Source of the DNA: Variovorax sp. PBL-H6
GTDB lineage: Bacteria > Pseudomonadota > Gammaproteobacteria > Burkholderiales > Burkholderiaceae_C
Length of the DNA: 64,000 nt
Reading direction: 5' to 3'
Assembly (NCBI RefSeq): GCF_901827155.1
Contig: NZ_LR594659.1
Span: 1,240,001 to 1,304,000 of the forward strand
Position numbers and translations under genes: made by a program. Shown here in pieces: positions 52,479-62,691 of this stretch. The notes under the pieces were generated by a model, which saw only the letters and a list, made by a program, of their open reading frames with translations, was not told the DNA's origin and ran no database searches. The stretch's first letter is position 1, and each line of letters opens with the position of its first letter.

Positions 52479-54077
52479 ATGAACCTGAGAAACAAGCTGG
52501 CCGCGATGGCCGTCATTTCCGCGCTGGGCACACTCTGCCTGCCGGTGGGGGCGCAGACGATCCGTGTGGCGAATCAGGGGGATGCACTCTCTCTCGATCC
52601 GCACTCGCTCAACGAGTCGCTGCAGCTCTCGGTCGACCTCAATGCGTACGATGCGCTGACCGACCGCAACAAGGATCTGAGTCTCGCGCCCTCGCTGGCC
52701 ACCTCCTGGCGGCAGACGTCGCCGACCGTGTGGCGCTTCGAACTGCGCAAGAACGTCAAGTTCCACGACGGCACGCCTTTCACCGCCGACGACGTCCTCT
52801 TCAGCATCGCGCGTGCGGCCGGCGACGGCTCGGACGTGAAGGCCAAGGTGAACGACATCAAGGAAGTTCGCAAGGTCAACGACCACGCGATCGACATCGA
52901 GACCAAAGGGCCGTTCCCGATCCTCCCGGACGTCCTGTCGGACCTTGCGATCATGAGCAAGAAGTGGTGCGAGGAAAACAAGGCAGAGAAGCCCGTCGAC
53001 CGCCGCAAGGGCATCGAGAACACCGCCTCCTTCAAGGCCAATGGCACCGGGCCTTTCCGCGTGCGCGAGCGCCAGCCCAATGTGCGTACGGTGTTCGTGC
53101 GCAACCCCACCTACTGGGGCAAGATCGACGGCAACGTGCAAGAGGTGATCTTCACCCCTATTGCCAATTCGGCAACGCGCGTCGCGGCCCTGATGTCGGG
53201 CGAGATCGACGTGATGGAGCCCGTGCCGGTGCAGGACATCGCGCGCATCAATGCCAGCCCGAACGCGCAGGTCGTGGTCGGCCCCGAGCTCCGCACCATC
53301 TTCCTGGGCATGGACCAGAAGCGCGACGAGCTGCTGTATTCGAGTGTCAAGGGCAAGAACCCGTTCAAGGACAAGCGCGTGCGCCAAGCCTTCTACCAGG
53401 CCATCGACATCAACGGAATCCAGCGCACCGTGATGCGCGGCGCCTCTCGACCCACGGCGCTGATGGTCGGCCCCGGCATCAATGGCTGGACCGAGGCGCA
53501 GGACAAGCGCCTGCCGCAAGACGTCGATGGCGCCAAGAAGTTGCTGGCGGATGCGGGCTACCCGAACGGTTTCGAGGTGACGATGAATTGCCCCAACGAC
53601 CGCTATGTCAACGATGGTCAGATCTGCCAAGCGGTAGCCGCGAACCTCGCGCGGATCGGGGTGAAGATCAATCTCGCGGCCGAGACCAAGGGCACGTATT
53701 TCCCCAAGATCCTGCGTCGCGACACCAGCTTCTATCTGCTCGGCTGGACGCCGACCACCTATGACGCGCACAACGCACTCGACGCGTTGATGCGCTGCCC
53801 CGACGACAAGACGGGCGACGGCCAGTTCAACCTCGGCTCGTATTGCAACCCCAAGCTCGACGAGCTGATCGGAAAGATCAAGTCGAGCACCGACAAGAAC
53901 GAGCGCATGGCGATGATCAAGGAAGCCTTCGCGATCCACGCCGACGATATCGGGCACCTGCCGTTGCATCAGCAGTCGCTGGCATGGGGCGTGAGCAAGC
54001 AGGTCGCATTGACGCAGCGGGCTGACAACTTCATGCCTTTCAAGTGGATGAGCATCCAGGCGCCCGCCAAGCCCTGA
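52479..54077 (+). CDS. Peptide ABC transporter substrate-binding protein (family 5)
   Basis: The 532-residue periplasmic protein has a signal peptide (MNLRNKLAAMAVISALGTLC, cut after GAQ near 26). The SBP_bac_5 sequences include LDPHSLNESLQLS, WRFELRKNVKFHDGTPFTADDV and FKANGTGPFRV. It delivers dipeptides or related compounds to the DppBC-like permeases encoded on either side. The ATG at 52479 leaves a 26-bp gap after the amidohydrolase gene. The gene is followed at once by a terminator hairpin, which should make this protein more abundant than the downstream permease and ATPases. Confidence 0.93.
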   Translation: MNLRNKLAAMAVISALGTLCLPVGAQTIRVANQGDALSLDPHSLNESLQLSVDLNAYDALTDRNKDLSLAPSLATSWRQTSPTVWRFELRKNVKFHDGTPFTADDVLFSIARAAGDGSDVKAKVNDIKEVRKVNDHAIDIETKGPFPILPDVLSDLAIMSKKWCEENKAEKPVDRRKGIENTASFKANGTGPFRVRERQPNVRTVFVRNPTYWGKIDGNVQEVIFTPIANSATRVAALMSGEIDVMEPVPVQDIARINASPNAQVVVGPELRTIFLGMDQKRDELLYSSVKGKNPFKDKRVRQAFYQAIDINGIQRTVMRGASRPTALMVGPGINGWTEAQDKRLPQDVDGAKKLLADAGYPNGFEVTMNCPNDRYVNDGQICQAVAANLARIGVKINLAAETKGTYFPKILRRDTSFYLLGWTPTTYDAHNALDALMRCPDDKTGDGQFNLGSYCNPKLDELIGKIKSSTDKNERMAMIKEAFAIHADDIGHLPLHQQSLAWGVSKQVALTQRADNFMPFKWMSIQAPAKP

Positions 54078-54102
54078 ACGCCAAACGGAAAGGTGTTTTC
54101 GA

Positions 54103-54128
54103 GGGCCTGCGACGCAGGCCCGCTTTTT
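54103..54128 (+). terminator. Internal terminator between binding-protein and permease genes
   Basis: GGGCCTGC, loop GAC, GCAGGCCC, then GCTTTTT: a perfect 8-bp GC-rich stem with a U run, 26 bases after the binding-protein stop and 11 before the permease ATG. It is probably a partial terminator, setting higher expression of the upstream genes. Confidence 0.85.
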
Positions 54129-54138
54129 AGGCCTCTCG

Positions 54139-55050
54139 ATGAAAAAGACACTGGCCCGCTGGCTCGACAGCGACGTCGGCTACAGCTTCCGCACCTCGCC
54201 CGTTGCAATGCTCGCAGCGGCGATTGCCTTCGTCTGCATCTTCTGTTCGGTCTTCGCGGGATGGGTGTCGCCGCACAATCCCTTCGACCTTGCCGCACTG
54301 GAGTTAGGCGATGCGCGCCTGCCCCCAGCCTGGAATGCCGACGGCACGACCAAGTACCTGCTGGGTACCGACGACCAGGGCCGCGACATACTTTCGGCCC
54401 TGATCTACGGTGCACGCATCTCGCTGGTCGTCGGCTTGGTCTCGGTGGTGCTGTCCGTCGCGGTCGGCGTGCTGCTGGGGCTGCTGGCCGGCTTCTGGGG
54501 CGGATGGCTCGATGCCTTCCTGATGCGCGTGTGCGACGTGATGTTGTCCTTCCCGCCCATCCTGGTTGCACTGCTGATCGCCGGCGTCGGGCGCGCTTTG
54601 TTCCCGAATGCGCACGACACGGTGGCCTTTGGCGTGCTGATCATCTCGATCTCGCTCACCGGCTGGGTGCAGTACGCGCGCACGGTGCGCGGCTCGACCA
54701 TGGTCGAGCGCAACAAGGAGTACGTGCAGGCGGCGCGCGTGACAGGCGTCGCGCCGATTCGCATCATGCGCCGGCACGTGCTGCCGAACGTGCTGGGCCC
54801 GGTGCTGGTGCTGGCCACCATCCAGGTGGCCACGGCAATCATCACGGAGGCGACACTGTCGTTTTTGGGTGTCGGTGTGCCGCCTACGTCGCCCTCCCTG
54901 GGCACCCTGATCCGGGTCGGCAACGACTACCTGTTCTCGGGCGAGTGGTGGATCACCGTATTTCCAGGCCTGATGCTGGTCCTGATCGCGCTGAGCGTGA
55001 ACCTTCTCGGCGACTGGTTGCGCGACGCGCTCAACCCGCGACTGCGCTGA
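54139..55050 (+). CDS. Peptide ABC transporter permease (DppC/OppC type)
   Basis: The 303-residue inner-membrane permease has an N-terminal helix at about 22-45 (OppC_N), then HNPFDL and the diagnostic LLGTDDQGRDILSALIYGARISL (about 74-96). The EAA loop is EYVQAARVTGVAPIRIMRRHVLPN (about 194-217), and LSFLGVGVPPTSPSLGTLI comes near the end. It lies directly behind a terminator hairpin and 19 bp before the first ATPase gene. It forms the channel with the DppB-type protein. Confidence 0.93.
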   Translation: MKKTLARWLDSDVGYSFRTSPVAMLAAAIAFVCIFCSVFAGWVSPHNPFDLAALELGDARLPPAWNADGTTKYLLGTDDQGRDILSALIYGARISLVVGLVSVVLSVAVGVLLGLLAGFWGGWLDAFLMRVCDVMLSFPPILVALLIAGVGRALFPNAHDTVAFGVLIISISLTGWVQYARTVRGSTMVERNKEYVQAARVTGVAPIRIMRRHVLPNVLGPVLVLATIQVATAIITEATLSFLGVGVPPTSPSLGTLIRVGNDYLFSGEWWITVFPGLMLVLIALSVNLLGDWLRDALNPRLR

Positions 55051-55069
55051 AGCCAGGAAGCACATTCGA

Positions 55070-56062
55070 ATGAGTCTTCTGCAAGTCCGCAACCTTATCG
55101 TTGAATTCCCGCATCGCCGCGGCACGCTGCGCGCGCTGGACGACATCAGCTTCGAGATCGAGCCGGGCGAGATCCTCGGCGTGGTGGGCGAGTCGGGCGC
55201 GGGCAAGTCCCTGACGGGGGCGGCCATCATCGGCCTGCTGGAGCCGCCCGGGCGCGTGGCCGCGGGCCAGATCGTGCTGGAAGGCCAACGCATCGACAAC
55301 CTGGGCCACGAGGCCATGCGCCATATCCGCGGTCGCAAGATCGGCGCCATCTTCCAGGATCCGCTGACCTCGCTGAATCCGCTCTACACCATCGGGCGAC
55401 AACTGACCGAAACCATTCGAACGCATCTGCCCGTGAGCGAGGAAGAGGCACGCCGGCGTGCGATCGGGCTCCTGCAAGACACCGGCATTCCCGGCGCCGC
55501 GCAGCGCATCGACCACTATCCGCACCAGTTCTCCGGTGGCATGCGCCAGCGCGTCGTGATCGCCCTTGCGCTGGCCGCCGAGCCCAAGCTGATCGTGGCG
55601 GACGAGCCGACCACCGCGCTGGACGTGTCGATCCAGGCGCAGATCATCGGGCTGCTCAAGCGCATCTGCAAGGAGCGTGGCGCGGCGGTCATGCTGATCA
55701 CCCACGACATGGGCGTGATCGCCGAAACCTGCGACCGCGTGGCCGTGATGTACGCCGGCCGCATTGCCGAAATCGGCCCGGTGCAGGAGGTGATCCACCA
55801 GCCGGCGCATCCCTACACCTCGGGCCTGATGGCCGCCATCCCCGACATGACGATGGATCGCGAACGCCTCAACCAGATCGACGGCGCCATGCCGCGCCTG
55901 AACGCCATCCCGCGCGGCTGTGCCTACAACCCGCGCTGCCCGCGCGTCTTCGACCGCTGCCTGGTCGAGCGGCCGGATCTGCTCAACGCCGGCGCGACAC
56001 GGGCCGCCTGCTGGCTGCACGACTCACACAGCATGTCCACCATCGACGGGATTGAGCGATGA
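55070..56062 (+). CDS. Peptide ABC transporter ATP-binding protein (DppD type)
   Basis: The 330-residue ATPase has Walker A GESGAGKS (about 40-47), [10 protein letters not shown] (Q loop), the signature FSGGMRQR and Walker [15 protein letters not shown]. The oligopeptide-transporter C-terminal extension has cysteines ([15 protein letters not shown]) that in relatives bind an iron-sulfur cluster. It overlaps the next ATPase gene by four bases. Confidence 0.94.
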   Translation: MSLLQVRNLIVEFPHRRGTLRALDDISFEIEPGEILGVVGESGAGKSLTGAAIIGLLEPPGRVAAGQIVLEGQRIDNLGHEAMRHIRGRKIGAIFQDPLTSLNPLYTIGRQLTETIRTHLPVSEEEARRRAIGLLQDTGIPGAAQRIDHYPHQFSGGMRQRVVIALALAAEPKLIVADEPTTALDVSIQAQIIGLLKRICKERGAAVMLITHDMGVIAETCDRVAVMYAGRIAEIGPVQEVIHQPAHPYTSGLMAAIPDMTMDRERLNQIDGAMPRLNAIPRGCAYNPRCPRVFDRCLVERPDLLNAGATRAACWLHDSHSMSTIDGIER

Positions 56063-57054
56063 GTGCGCCACTCGTGGTCGCCCAGGACCTCGCCAAGGTC
56101 TTCGACGTCTCCCCGCCGTGGCTCAACCGTATGCTCGAGCGCAAGCCGCGTTTGCTGCTGCACGCAGTCGACGGCGTGAGCTTTTCCATCGAGCGCGGCA
56201 AGACCCTGGCCCTGGTCGGCGAATCCGGTTGCGGCAAGAGCACCGTCGCGCGCCTGCTCGTTGGCCTCTACGAGCCCACCCGCGGCGGCATGCACTTCGA
56301 CGGGCAGGACGCCCATGCCACGTTCAAGAGCGCCGAAGGCCGCAAGCTGCGCCGGCGCATCCAGATGATCTTTCAGGACCCGTACGCCATTTTCAACCCG
56401 CGGTGGCTGGTGCAGGACATCGTCGGCGAGCCGCTGCGCGAGCACGAGATCCTGAAGGAGGGGCCTGCATTGAAGGGGCGCGTCGGCGAGCTGCTGCAGT
56501 CGGTCGGGCTGAGCCCGCTCGACATGACGAAGTACCCACACCAGTTCTCCGGCGGCCAGCGCCAGCGCATCTCCATTGCGCGGGCCCTCGCCACACAGCC
56601 CGAGTTCCTGGTGTGCGACGAGCCGACTTCGGCCCTGGACGTCAGCGTGCAGGCGCAGGTGCTCAACATCATGAAGGACCTGCAGCGCGAACTCGGCCTG
56701 ACCTATCTGTTCATTTCCCACAACCTCGCCGTTGTGCGCCATGTCGCCGACCAGGTTGGGGTGATGTATCTTGGCCGGCTGGTCGAGGTGGCCGACAAGG
56801 TGACGCTTTTCAATGCGCCGCAGCATCCCTACACCCGGATGCTTCTCGAAGCCATCCCGAAAATGAAGCATGCGGGCGAGGCGCGCACGCCCGTGCAGGG
56901 CGAGGTTCCCAACCCGCTCGACCCGCCCACCGGCTGCACCTTCCACCCGCGCTGCCCGCATGCCAACGCCCGCTGCAAGGCCGAGCGCCCGCCGCTGCAG
57001 ATGCTGCGCGGCGTGCAGGTGGCCTGCCATGCCGTGGAGGAAGGACGGATCTGA
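56059..57054 (+). CDS. Peptide ABC transporter ATP-binding protein (DppF type)
   Basis: The 331-residue ATPase partners the preceding one. An N-terminal extension ([19 protein letters not shown]) precedes Walker [10 protein letters not shown] (about 54-62). [32 protein letters not shown] and the C-terminal oligopeptide-type region [18 protein letters not shown] follow. ATG overlaps the previous stop (ATGA). It is the last gene of the operon and is convergent with zwf after a 40-bp gap. Confidence 0.94.
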   Translation: MSAPLVVAQDLAKVFDVSPPWLNRMLERKPRLLLHAVDGVSFSIERGKTLALVGESGCGKSTVARLLVGLYEPTRGGMHFDGQDAHATFKSAEGRKLRRRIQMIFQDPYAIFNPRWLVQDIVGEPLREHEILKEGPALKGRVGELLQSVGLSPLDMTKYPHQFSGGQRQRISIARALATQPEFLVCDEPTSALDVSVQAQVLNIMKDLQRELGLTYLFISHNLAVVRHVADQVGVMYLGRLVEVADKVTLFNAPQHPYTRMLLEAIPKMKHAGEARTPVQGEVPNPLDPPTGCTFHPRCPHANARCKAERPPLQMLRGVQVACHAVEEGRI

Positions 57055-57094
57055 ATACGTCCGTGCGCACGCAAAGGGCGCGGACGTTCCGTCG

Positions 57095-58570
57095 TTACTG
57101 CTCTTCGCTCCAGGCGAACCCATCGCGCGCGATCATCGCGCTCGATGCGCTGGGGCCCCATGTTCCCGCTGCATAGGGCCGCGGTGATCCTTCCGAGGCC
57201 CAGCTGTCGATCAGCGGCTCGACCCAGCGCCAGGCTTCCTCCTGCTCGTCGCTGCGCACGAAGAGGTTGAGCCGGCCGTCGATCACGTCGAGCAGCAGGC
57301 GCTCGTAGGCGCCCACGCGCTCGGAGCCGAAGCGCTTGTCGAAGTCGAGGTCCAGCTGAACCGGCGCCAGCTGCGGCCCGGCGTGGCGGTGAGCGTTGCC
57401 GTTGCGCTGGCGGCCATCCTGCGCCTGGGCGAGCATGTGCAGTTCCAGGCCGTCCCTGGGCTGCAGATTGATCACCAGCTTGTTGAACGCATTGGGCGGT
57501 GCCCGGAAGATGGCGTGCGGCGTCGGCTTGAAGTTGACCGTAATGTGCGCATCGCGCGAGGCCAGCCGCTTGCCGGTTCGGATGTAGAGCGGCACGCCGG
57601 CCCAGCGCCAGTTGGCGATTTCGGTGCGCAGCGCGACAAAGGTCTCGGTACGGCTCTCCGGGTCCACGCCCTGCTGCTCCCGGTATCCCGGCACGCGTTC
57701 GCCATAGGCCGTGCCGGCGGTGTACTGTCCACGGATCGCGTGCAGTCCGATGGCTTCCGCCGTCCATGGCTTGAGCGCGCGCAGCACCTTGAGCTTCTCG
57801 TCTCGGATGGCATCTGCATGCGCGTTGATCGGAGGCTCCATTGCGATCGCGCAGACCAGCTGCAGTGCGTGGTTCTGCACCATGTCGCGCAGCGCACCGG
57901 TCTGGTCGTAGAACGCTCCGCGCTTCTCGATGCCGAGGTCCTCGGCAATGGTGATCTCGATGTTGGCGATGTGCTCGCGGCGCCAGATGGGCTCGAACAG
58001 CGCATTGCCGAAGCGCATCGCGAACAGGTTCTGTACCGACGGCTTGCCCAGGTAGTGGTCGATGCGAAACACCTGGTGCTCCGCCAGCACCTTGCATACC
58101 GCCTTGTTGATGGCGCGGTTGGAGGCCAGGTCGTGCCCCAGCGGCTTCTCCAGCACCACGCGCGTCTTTGGACCGTTGAGCCCGGCGGCGGCAATTTGTT
58201 CTACCACCTGGGTGAAGAGGGCAGGGGCGGTGGCCAGGTACATCACGACCGTGCTCGCGTCCCGTTGCGTGAGCAGCTCCGCGAGCTTCGCGTAGTCCTC
58301 CGTCCGGGACAGGTCCATGCGCTGGTAGTGGAGCAGGGCAGCGAACTGCTTGAACTCCTCGGGAGTCGGCCGCTTCGCGCCTTCGACGGCCTCGAAGCGC
58401 GACTGGATGAGCTCGCGGTAGGTCTCGTCGGACAGCTCGTCGCGCGCCACCCCGATGATCCGGCCACCTTCGGGCAGACTGCCGTGACGAAAGGCCTGGA
58501 ACAGCGCCGGCATCAGCTTGCGCCAGGTGAGGTCGCCGGTACCGCCGAATAGGACAAGGTCAAAACTCAT
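57095..58570 (-). CDS. zwf: Glucose-6-phosphate 1-dehydrogenase Zwf
   Basis: The 491-residue enzyme oxidises glucose-6-phosphate to 6-phosphogluconolactone with NAD(P). Key sequences are the Rossmann GGTGDLT (9-15), EKPLGHD (141-147) and the active-site RIDHYLGK (169-176). A histidine/asparagine-rich insertion (DGRQRNGNAHRH, about 402-413) lies in the C-terminal domain before LAPVQLDLDFDKRF. It is unusual but should be surface-exposed. It is divergent from a HAD hydrolase gene, and the pathway genes tal and pgi are nearby on plus. Confidence 0.96.
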   Translation of the reverse strand: MSFDLVLFGGTGDLTWRKLMPALFQAFRHGSLPEGGRIIGVARDELSDETYRELIQSRFEAVEGAKRPTPEEFKQFAALLHYQRMDLSRTEDYAKLAELLTQRDASTVVMYLATAPALFTQVVEQIAAAGLNGPKTRVVLEKPLGHDLASNRAINKAVCKVLAEHQVFRIDHYLGKPSVQNLFAMRFGNALFEPIWRREHIANIEITIAEDLGIEKRGAFYDQTGALRDMVQNHALQLVCAIAMEPPINAHADAIRDEKLKVLRALKPWTAEAIGLHAIRGQYTAGTAYGERVPGYREQQGVDPESRTETFVALRTEIANWRWAGVPLYIRTGKRLASRDAHITVNFKPTPHAIFRAPPNAFNKLVINLQPRDGLELHMLAQAQDGRQRNGNAHRHAGPQLAPVQLDLDFDKRFGSERVGAYERLLLDVIDGRLNLFVRSDEQEEAWRWVEPLIDSWASEGSPRPYAAGTWGPSASSAMIARDGFAWSEEQ

Positions 58571-58706
58571 GGATCAATCCGTGTGGTCGTGGTGATGCTC
58601 AGCGCCTGAAGCCCGTCGCCGAATGGTAACGGAGGCTGTTGCGGCGGCGACTTCGCTTAAGCTTCGGGCCGGTTCCTTGGGACCCTTTTCTTTTGAACGA
58701 GCAGGC

Positions 58707-59372
58707 ATGAAGAACGTTGTGTTCGATCTCGGCGCGGTGCTGTTGAGCTGGGAGCCGGTGTCGCTGGTGCACGCGGTCGTCGCGCCGCACACGCCGACTG
58801 CGCAGGCCGCGCACGCGCTCGCGCAAGAGATGTTCCATCACGAGGACTGGCTTGGCTTCGACCGCGGCACGCACAGCCTGGAAGACGCTATCGGGCGCAT
58901 GGCGCTGCGCCTCTCGCTGCCCGTGGAGCGGCTCAGCACGACGCTGGCGCCGATGGGCGAGCGCCTCGAGCCCATCGACGTCACCATCGAGCTGCTCGCA
59001 TCGCTGCGCGCGCGCCGCGATGCCGGGGAGGCGCTGCGGCTTTACTACCTCTCCAACATGCCGGCACCCTACGCGCGCGTGCTCGAGCAACGCCATGATT
59101 TCTTTCAGTGGTTCGACGGTGGCGTCTTCTCGGGCGACGTCCGCATGATCAAACCGCAGCCCGAAATCTACGAACTGCTCGCAGCGCGCTATGGGCTGAA
59201 GGCGCCCGACACCGTGTTCATCGACGACTCCGCGGCCAATGTAGCGGCGGCTCGTGCACTGGGCTGGGAGGCCATCCACTGCGAGGCGCCGAGTGCGCTG
59301 CCTTCGCAGCTGGCGGCCTACTTGCCGGTGCGCTCGATCCTGTCGACCTCGAACCCCAGCGAGCGCGCGTAA
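58707..59372 (+). CDS. HAD-superfamily hydrolase (YihX-like)
   Basis: The 221-residue HAD phosphatase has FDLGAVLLSW with nucleophile Asp7 (the DxG form of motif I seen in YihX-type enzymes), a helical cap, LSNMP (motif II), MIKPQPEIYELL (motif III lysine) and FIDDSAANVAAARALGW (motif IV). YihX acts on alpha-glucose-1-phosphate; a sugar-phosphate substrate would fit the neighbouring zwf, tal and pgi, but this is inference. The ATG at 58707 gives the normal N-terminus. Its last 55 bases overlap the convergent lipocalin gene. Confidence 0.9.
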   Translation: MKNVVFDLGAVLLSWEPVSLVHAVVAPHTPTAQAAHALAQEMFHHEDWLGFDRGTHSLEDAIGRMALRLSLPVERLSTTLAPMGERLEPIDVTIELLASLRARRDAGEALRLYYLSNMPAPYARVLEQRHDFFQWFDGGVFSGDVRMIKPQPEIYELLAARYGLKAPDTVFIDDSAANVAAARALGWEAIHCEAPSALPSQLAAYLPVRSILSTSNPSERA

Positions 59373-59992
59373 TCGAGTTCGGCTTCGAGCGCTGCATCGT
59401 CCAGCCGCGGTGCGCGTGACAGTACCCACAAGTACTTTCGGTCCGGCGTCCCGACCAGCGCCACCTGATAGTCCCGATCGAGCCTGAGGATCCAGTAGTC
59501 GCCCCAGACCAGGGGAAGCCAGCGCATCCAGTCGGGCGCAAAGCTCACCTCCAGCCGGCCGGCGCCGGGCTGCCCGGCGACCGGTGCAACGCGGGCGACC
59601 CCGAGTGATTCCTCGAGGCGTCCATCCGGCAGCGTGCAACGATTGAGCACCTGCAGCTTGCCGTCCTCCAGCAGCGTGTATTCGGCCGTGACTTCGCCTG
59701 CGCAGTTCTTCTCGAACCGGTTGGGCAGGCGCGCCTGCTCGTGCCACAGCCCCACATAGCGCTGCAGATCGACCGGCGCGACCACCTGCAACGGCGCGCG
59801 CATCAACGGCGCGCCGTCGGCGGGGCCGGCCACGCGCTCGCTTCGCGACGCGCGGGCGGTCGTGAACGCCAGCAGCGTCAGCACCCCGCCGACGCAGAAA
59901 GCCGTCGCCAGAGTGCCGATGGACGCGCTGTGCACTCGGTCGTCGAAGACGACGCGCTGTGGCACAGCGGACTGGGGGCGGCGAGTAAACAT
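59318..59992 (-). CDS. Membrane-anchored lipocalin family protein (Blc-like)
   Basis: The 224-residue protein's C-terminal 150 residues are a bacterial lipocalin, with the first-strand motif [19 protein letters not shown] (GxW), later [19 protein letters not shown] and a final [12 protein letters not shown]. Instead of the Blc lipobox there is one membrane helix (about 25-47, [19 protein letters not shown]), so it is probably tethered to the inner membrane facing the periplasm. AGAGG lies seven bases before the ATG at 59992; an ATG two codons earlier is too close. It overlaps the HAD gene by 55 bp tail to tail. Confidence 0.88.
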   Translation of the reverse strand: MFTRRPQSAVPQRVVFDDRVHSASIGTLATAFCVGGVLTLLAFTTARASRSERVAGPADGAPLMRAPLQVVAPVDLQRYVGLWHEQARLPNRFEKNCAGEVTAEYTLLEDGKLQVLNRCTLPDGRLEESLGVARVAPVAGQPGAGRLEVSFAPDWMRWLPLVWGDYWILRLDRDYQVALVGTPDRKYLWVLSRAPRLDDAALEAELDYARSLGFEVDRIERTGK

Positions 59993-60100
59993 GGGCATTC
60001 CTCTGAGTCGGTCAGGAGACCGACCTTAGGCGCGCGCCTGAAGCGGCGTCGTCAGCCGGGGACCACACGAACTGTAGTTTTGCGGCGGGATAATGGCCGC

Positions 60101-61054
60101 ATGAACCAACTCGATGCCCTCCGCCAGTGGACCACCGTGGTGGCCGATACCGGCGATTTCCGCCAACTGGCCCAGTTCAAGCCCCAGGACGCGACCACCA
60201 ATCCTTCTCTCATCCTCAAGGCGGTCCAGAAGGCGGAGTACCGGCCGTTGCTCGACGAGGCCGTGAAGAAGCACGGCCATCTCGCGACCGACGAGGTCAT
60301 CGACCGCCTCCTGGTGCGCTTCGGCACCGAGATCCTCTCGCTCATTCCCGGCCGGGTCTCGACCGAAGTCGATGCCCGGCTGAGCTTCGATACCGGCGCC
60401 ACCGTGGCGCGGGCCGAGCGGATCGTCGCGCTCTACCGTGCCGAGGACGTCGACACCGAAAAGCACTTGCTGATCAAGATCGCCGCCACCTGGGAAGGCA
60501 TCGAGGCAGCGCGCCAGCTGGAGCAGAAGGGCATCCACACCAACCTCACGCTGCTGTTCTCCTTTGCTCAGGCGGTGGCGTCCGGCGCGGCGGGCGTGCA
60601 GCTGATCTCCCCCTTCGTAGGGCGCATCTACGACTGGCACAAGAAGGCGGCCGGCAGTGCCTGGGACGAAGCGGCCCGCGCGGGTGCCAACGATCCGGGC
60701 GTCCAGTCGGTACGCCAGATTTTCGAGTACTACAAGAAGCACGGCATCCGGACCGAGGTGATGGGCGCCAGCTTCCGCAACGTGGGGCAGATCGCAGCGC
60801 TCGCAGGCTGCGATCTGCTGACCATCAGCCCCGAGCTGCTGTCCGAGCTCGCCGCCAGCGAAGCGCCGCTCGCGCATGCACTCGACGCCGATGCCGCTCA
60901 GGCACTCGACATTCCGAAGCTGGTCCTGGACGAGCCGGCTTTCCGTTTCGCACTCAACGAAGACGCGATGGCCACCGAGAAGCTGTCCGAAGGCATCCGC
61001 GCCTTCGCGGCCGACGCGGTCAAGCTGGAGAAGCTGATGGAGGAAATCGAATGA
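60101..61054 (+). CDS. tal: Transaldolase Tal
   Basis: The 317-residue pentose-phosphate enzyme transfers dihydroxyacetone between sedoheptulose-7-phosphate and glyceraldehyde-3-phosphate. The Schiff-base lysine is in HLLIKIAAT (near Lys126); VADTGDF (Asp16) and [10 protein letters not shown] are conserved active-site parts. It is the standard TalB-length form. The stop overlaps the pgi start (ATGA), so the two are translationally coupled. Confidence 0.97.
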   Translation: MNQLDALRQWTTVVADTGDFRQLAQFKPQDATTNPSLILKAVQKAEYRPLLDEAVKKHGHLATDEVIDRLLVRFGTEILSLIPGRVSTEVDARLSFDTGATVARAERIVALYRAEDVDTEKHLLIKIAATWEGIEAARQLEQKGIHTNLTLLFSFAQAVASGAAGVQLISPFVGRIYDWHKKAAGSAWDEAARAGANDPGVQSVRQIFEYYKKHGIRTEVMGASFRNVGQIAALAGCDLLTISPELLSELAASEAPLAHALDADAAQALDIPKLVLDEPAFRFALNEDAMATEKLSEGIRAFAADAVKLEKLMEEIE

Positions 61055-62604
61055 CCCGCACCCGCACGCGTTGCGACCGCACTTCGGCTTGGGGCCGCCT
61101 GCAGGCGCACTACGACGCGGGCGGCCGCGAGTTCGATCTGCGCCGAGCCTTTGCCGCCGATCCGCAGCGCTTCGATGTCTTCAGCCAACCGGCACCGCAC
61201 CTCTTCGCGGATCTGTCGAAGAACCTGATCGACGCGAAGACCGAAGCCCTGTTGCTGGCGCTGGCCCGCGAAGCCGGCATCGAGGCACATCGCGATGCCA
61301 TGTTTGCCGGTGAACACATCAACGCGACCGAAGACCGCGCCGTGCTCCACACATTGCTGCGCGCGCCGGCCTCGATGGCGGTTCTGCCCTCGCTGGCGGG
61401 CAAGCTGGCGCAGGTGCACGCCACGCTCGACGCCATGCTGGCCTATGCCGAGCAGGTGCGCGCCGACCACACCATCACCGACGTGGTCAACATCGGCATC
61501 GGCGGCTCGGACCTCGGCCCGCAGATGGCCGTGCCCGCGCTCGATGCCTACGTGGCGCCGGGCAAGCGCTTTCACTTCGTCTCGAACGTCGATGGCCACG
61601 AACTGGCCAGCGTGCTGCGCGGCCTGGCACCCGAGCACACGCTGTTCCTGATCGCCTCCAAGACCTTCACCACGGCCGAGACCATGGCCAACGCCCACTC
61701 GGCCAAGCGGTGGTTCGAGCAATCGGGCAATGCCGACATCGCCCATCACTTCGCCGCGCTCACCACCAACGTCGAGGCCGCGCGTGCCTTCGGGATCGAA
61801 ACCACCTTCGGCTTCTGGGATTGGGTGGGTGGGCGGTATTCGCTGTGGTCCTCCATCGGGCTGCCGATCGCGCTGGCCATTGGCGCCGACGGATTTCGCC
61901 GGCTGCTCGCCGGCGCGCACGCGATGGACGCGCATTTCCGCAGCGCCCCGCTGGCGCAGAACCTGCCGGTGCGCCTGGGGCTCATCGATGTCTGGTATCG
62001 CAACTTCCACCGCTTCAGGAGCCGCAGCATCGCGCCCTACCACAGCGCATTGCAGCGCTTGCCCGCCTACCTGCAGCAGCTGGAAATGGAAAGCAACGGC
62101 AAGCAGGTCGACGCGAGCGGTGCCGCGCTGCCGTTCGACACCTCGCCGGTCCTGTGGGGCGAACCCGGCACCAACGGGCAGCATGCCTACTTCCAGATGC
62201 TGCACCAGGGCACGGACGTGATCCCGCTGGAGTTCATCGCCGTGCGCGAGCCGGCACATGACCTGGAAGGCCATCATCCCAAGCTGCTGGCCAATGCGCT
62301 CGCGCAGGCGCAGGCACTGATGATCGGCAAGCAGGACGCCGGCGGGCACCGTAACTTTCCCGGAAATCGGCCGAGCAGCTTCTTCGTCTTCGACCAGCTG
62401 AATCCCGAGGCGCTGGGCGCCTTCCTCGCGATGTACGAGCACCGCGTGTTCACCAGCGGCGCGTTGTGGGGGATCAACAGCTTCGACCAGTGGGGCGTGG
62501 AGCTCGGCAAGGTGCTTGCCAAGGACATCGAGCCGCGCCTCGCCTCCGGCGACACGACAGGCATCGATGCCTCGACGGCCGGGCTGCTGGCGCGGCTGCG
62601 CTAG
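61051..62604 (+). CDS. pgi: Glucose-6-phosphate isomerase Pgi
   Basis: The 517-residue enzyme interconverts glucose-6-phosphate and fructose-6-phosphate. Key sequences are [13 protein letters not shown] (phosphate-binding), [10 protein letters not shown], the PGI signatures [18 protein letters not shown] and [20 protein letters not shown], and [13 protein letters not shown] near the end with the catalytic lysine. It is co-translated with tal. Together with zwf on the other strand it controls the split of glucose-6-phosphate between the pentose phosphate and Entner-Doudoroff or gluconeogenic routes. Confidence 0.97.
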   Translation: MTRTRTRCDRTSAWGRLQAHYDAGGREFDLRRAFAADPQRFDVFSQPAPHLFADLSKNLIDAKTEALLLALAREAGIEAHRDAMFAGEHINATEDRAVLHTLLRAPASMAVLPSLAGKLAQVHATLDAMLAYAEQVRADHTITDVVNIGIGGSDLGPQMAVPALDAYVAPGKRFHFVSNVDGHELASVLRGLAPEHTLFLIASKTFTTAETMANAHSAKRWFEQSGNADIAHHFAALTTNVEAARAFGIETTFGFWDWVGGRYSLWSSIGLPIALAIGADGFRRLLAGAHAMDAHFRSAPLAQNLPVRLGLIDVWYRNFHRFRSRSIAPYHSALQRLPAYLQQLEMESNGKQVDASGAALPFDTSPVLWGEPGTNGQHAYFQMLHQGTDVIPLEFIAVREPAHDLEGHHPKLLANALAQAQALMIGKQDAGGHRNFPGNRPSSFFVFDQLNPEALGAFLAMYEHRVFTSGALWGINSFDQWGVELGKVLAKDIEPRLASGDTTGIDASTAGLLARLR

Positions 62605-62691
62605 CCTGCGCCGAGTCATCAAGGCCGGTGAACCGCCCTTTATGATGGCCGCGGGAGTTTTCCCGTGGGAACTATAAAGAGGAGCTGTTCG

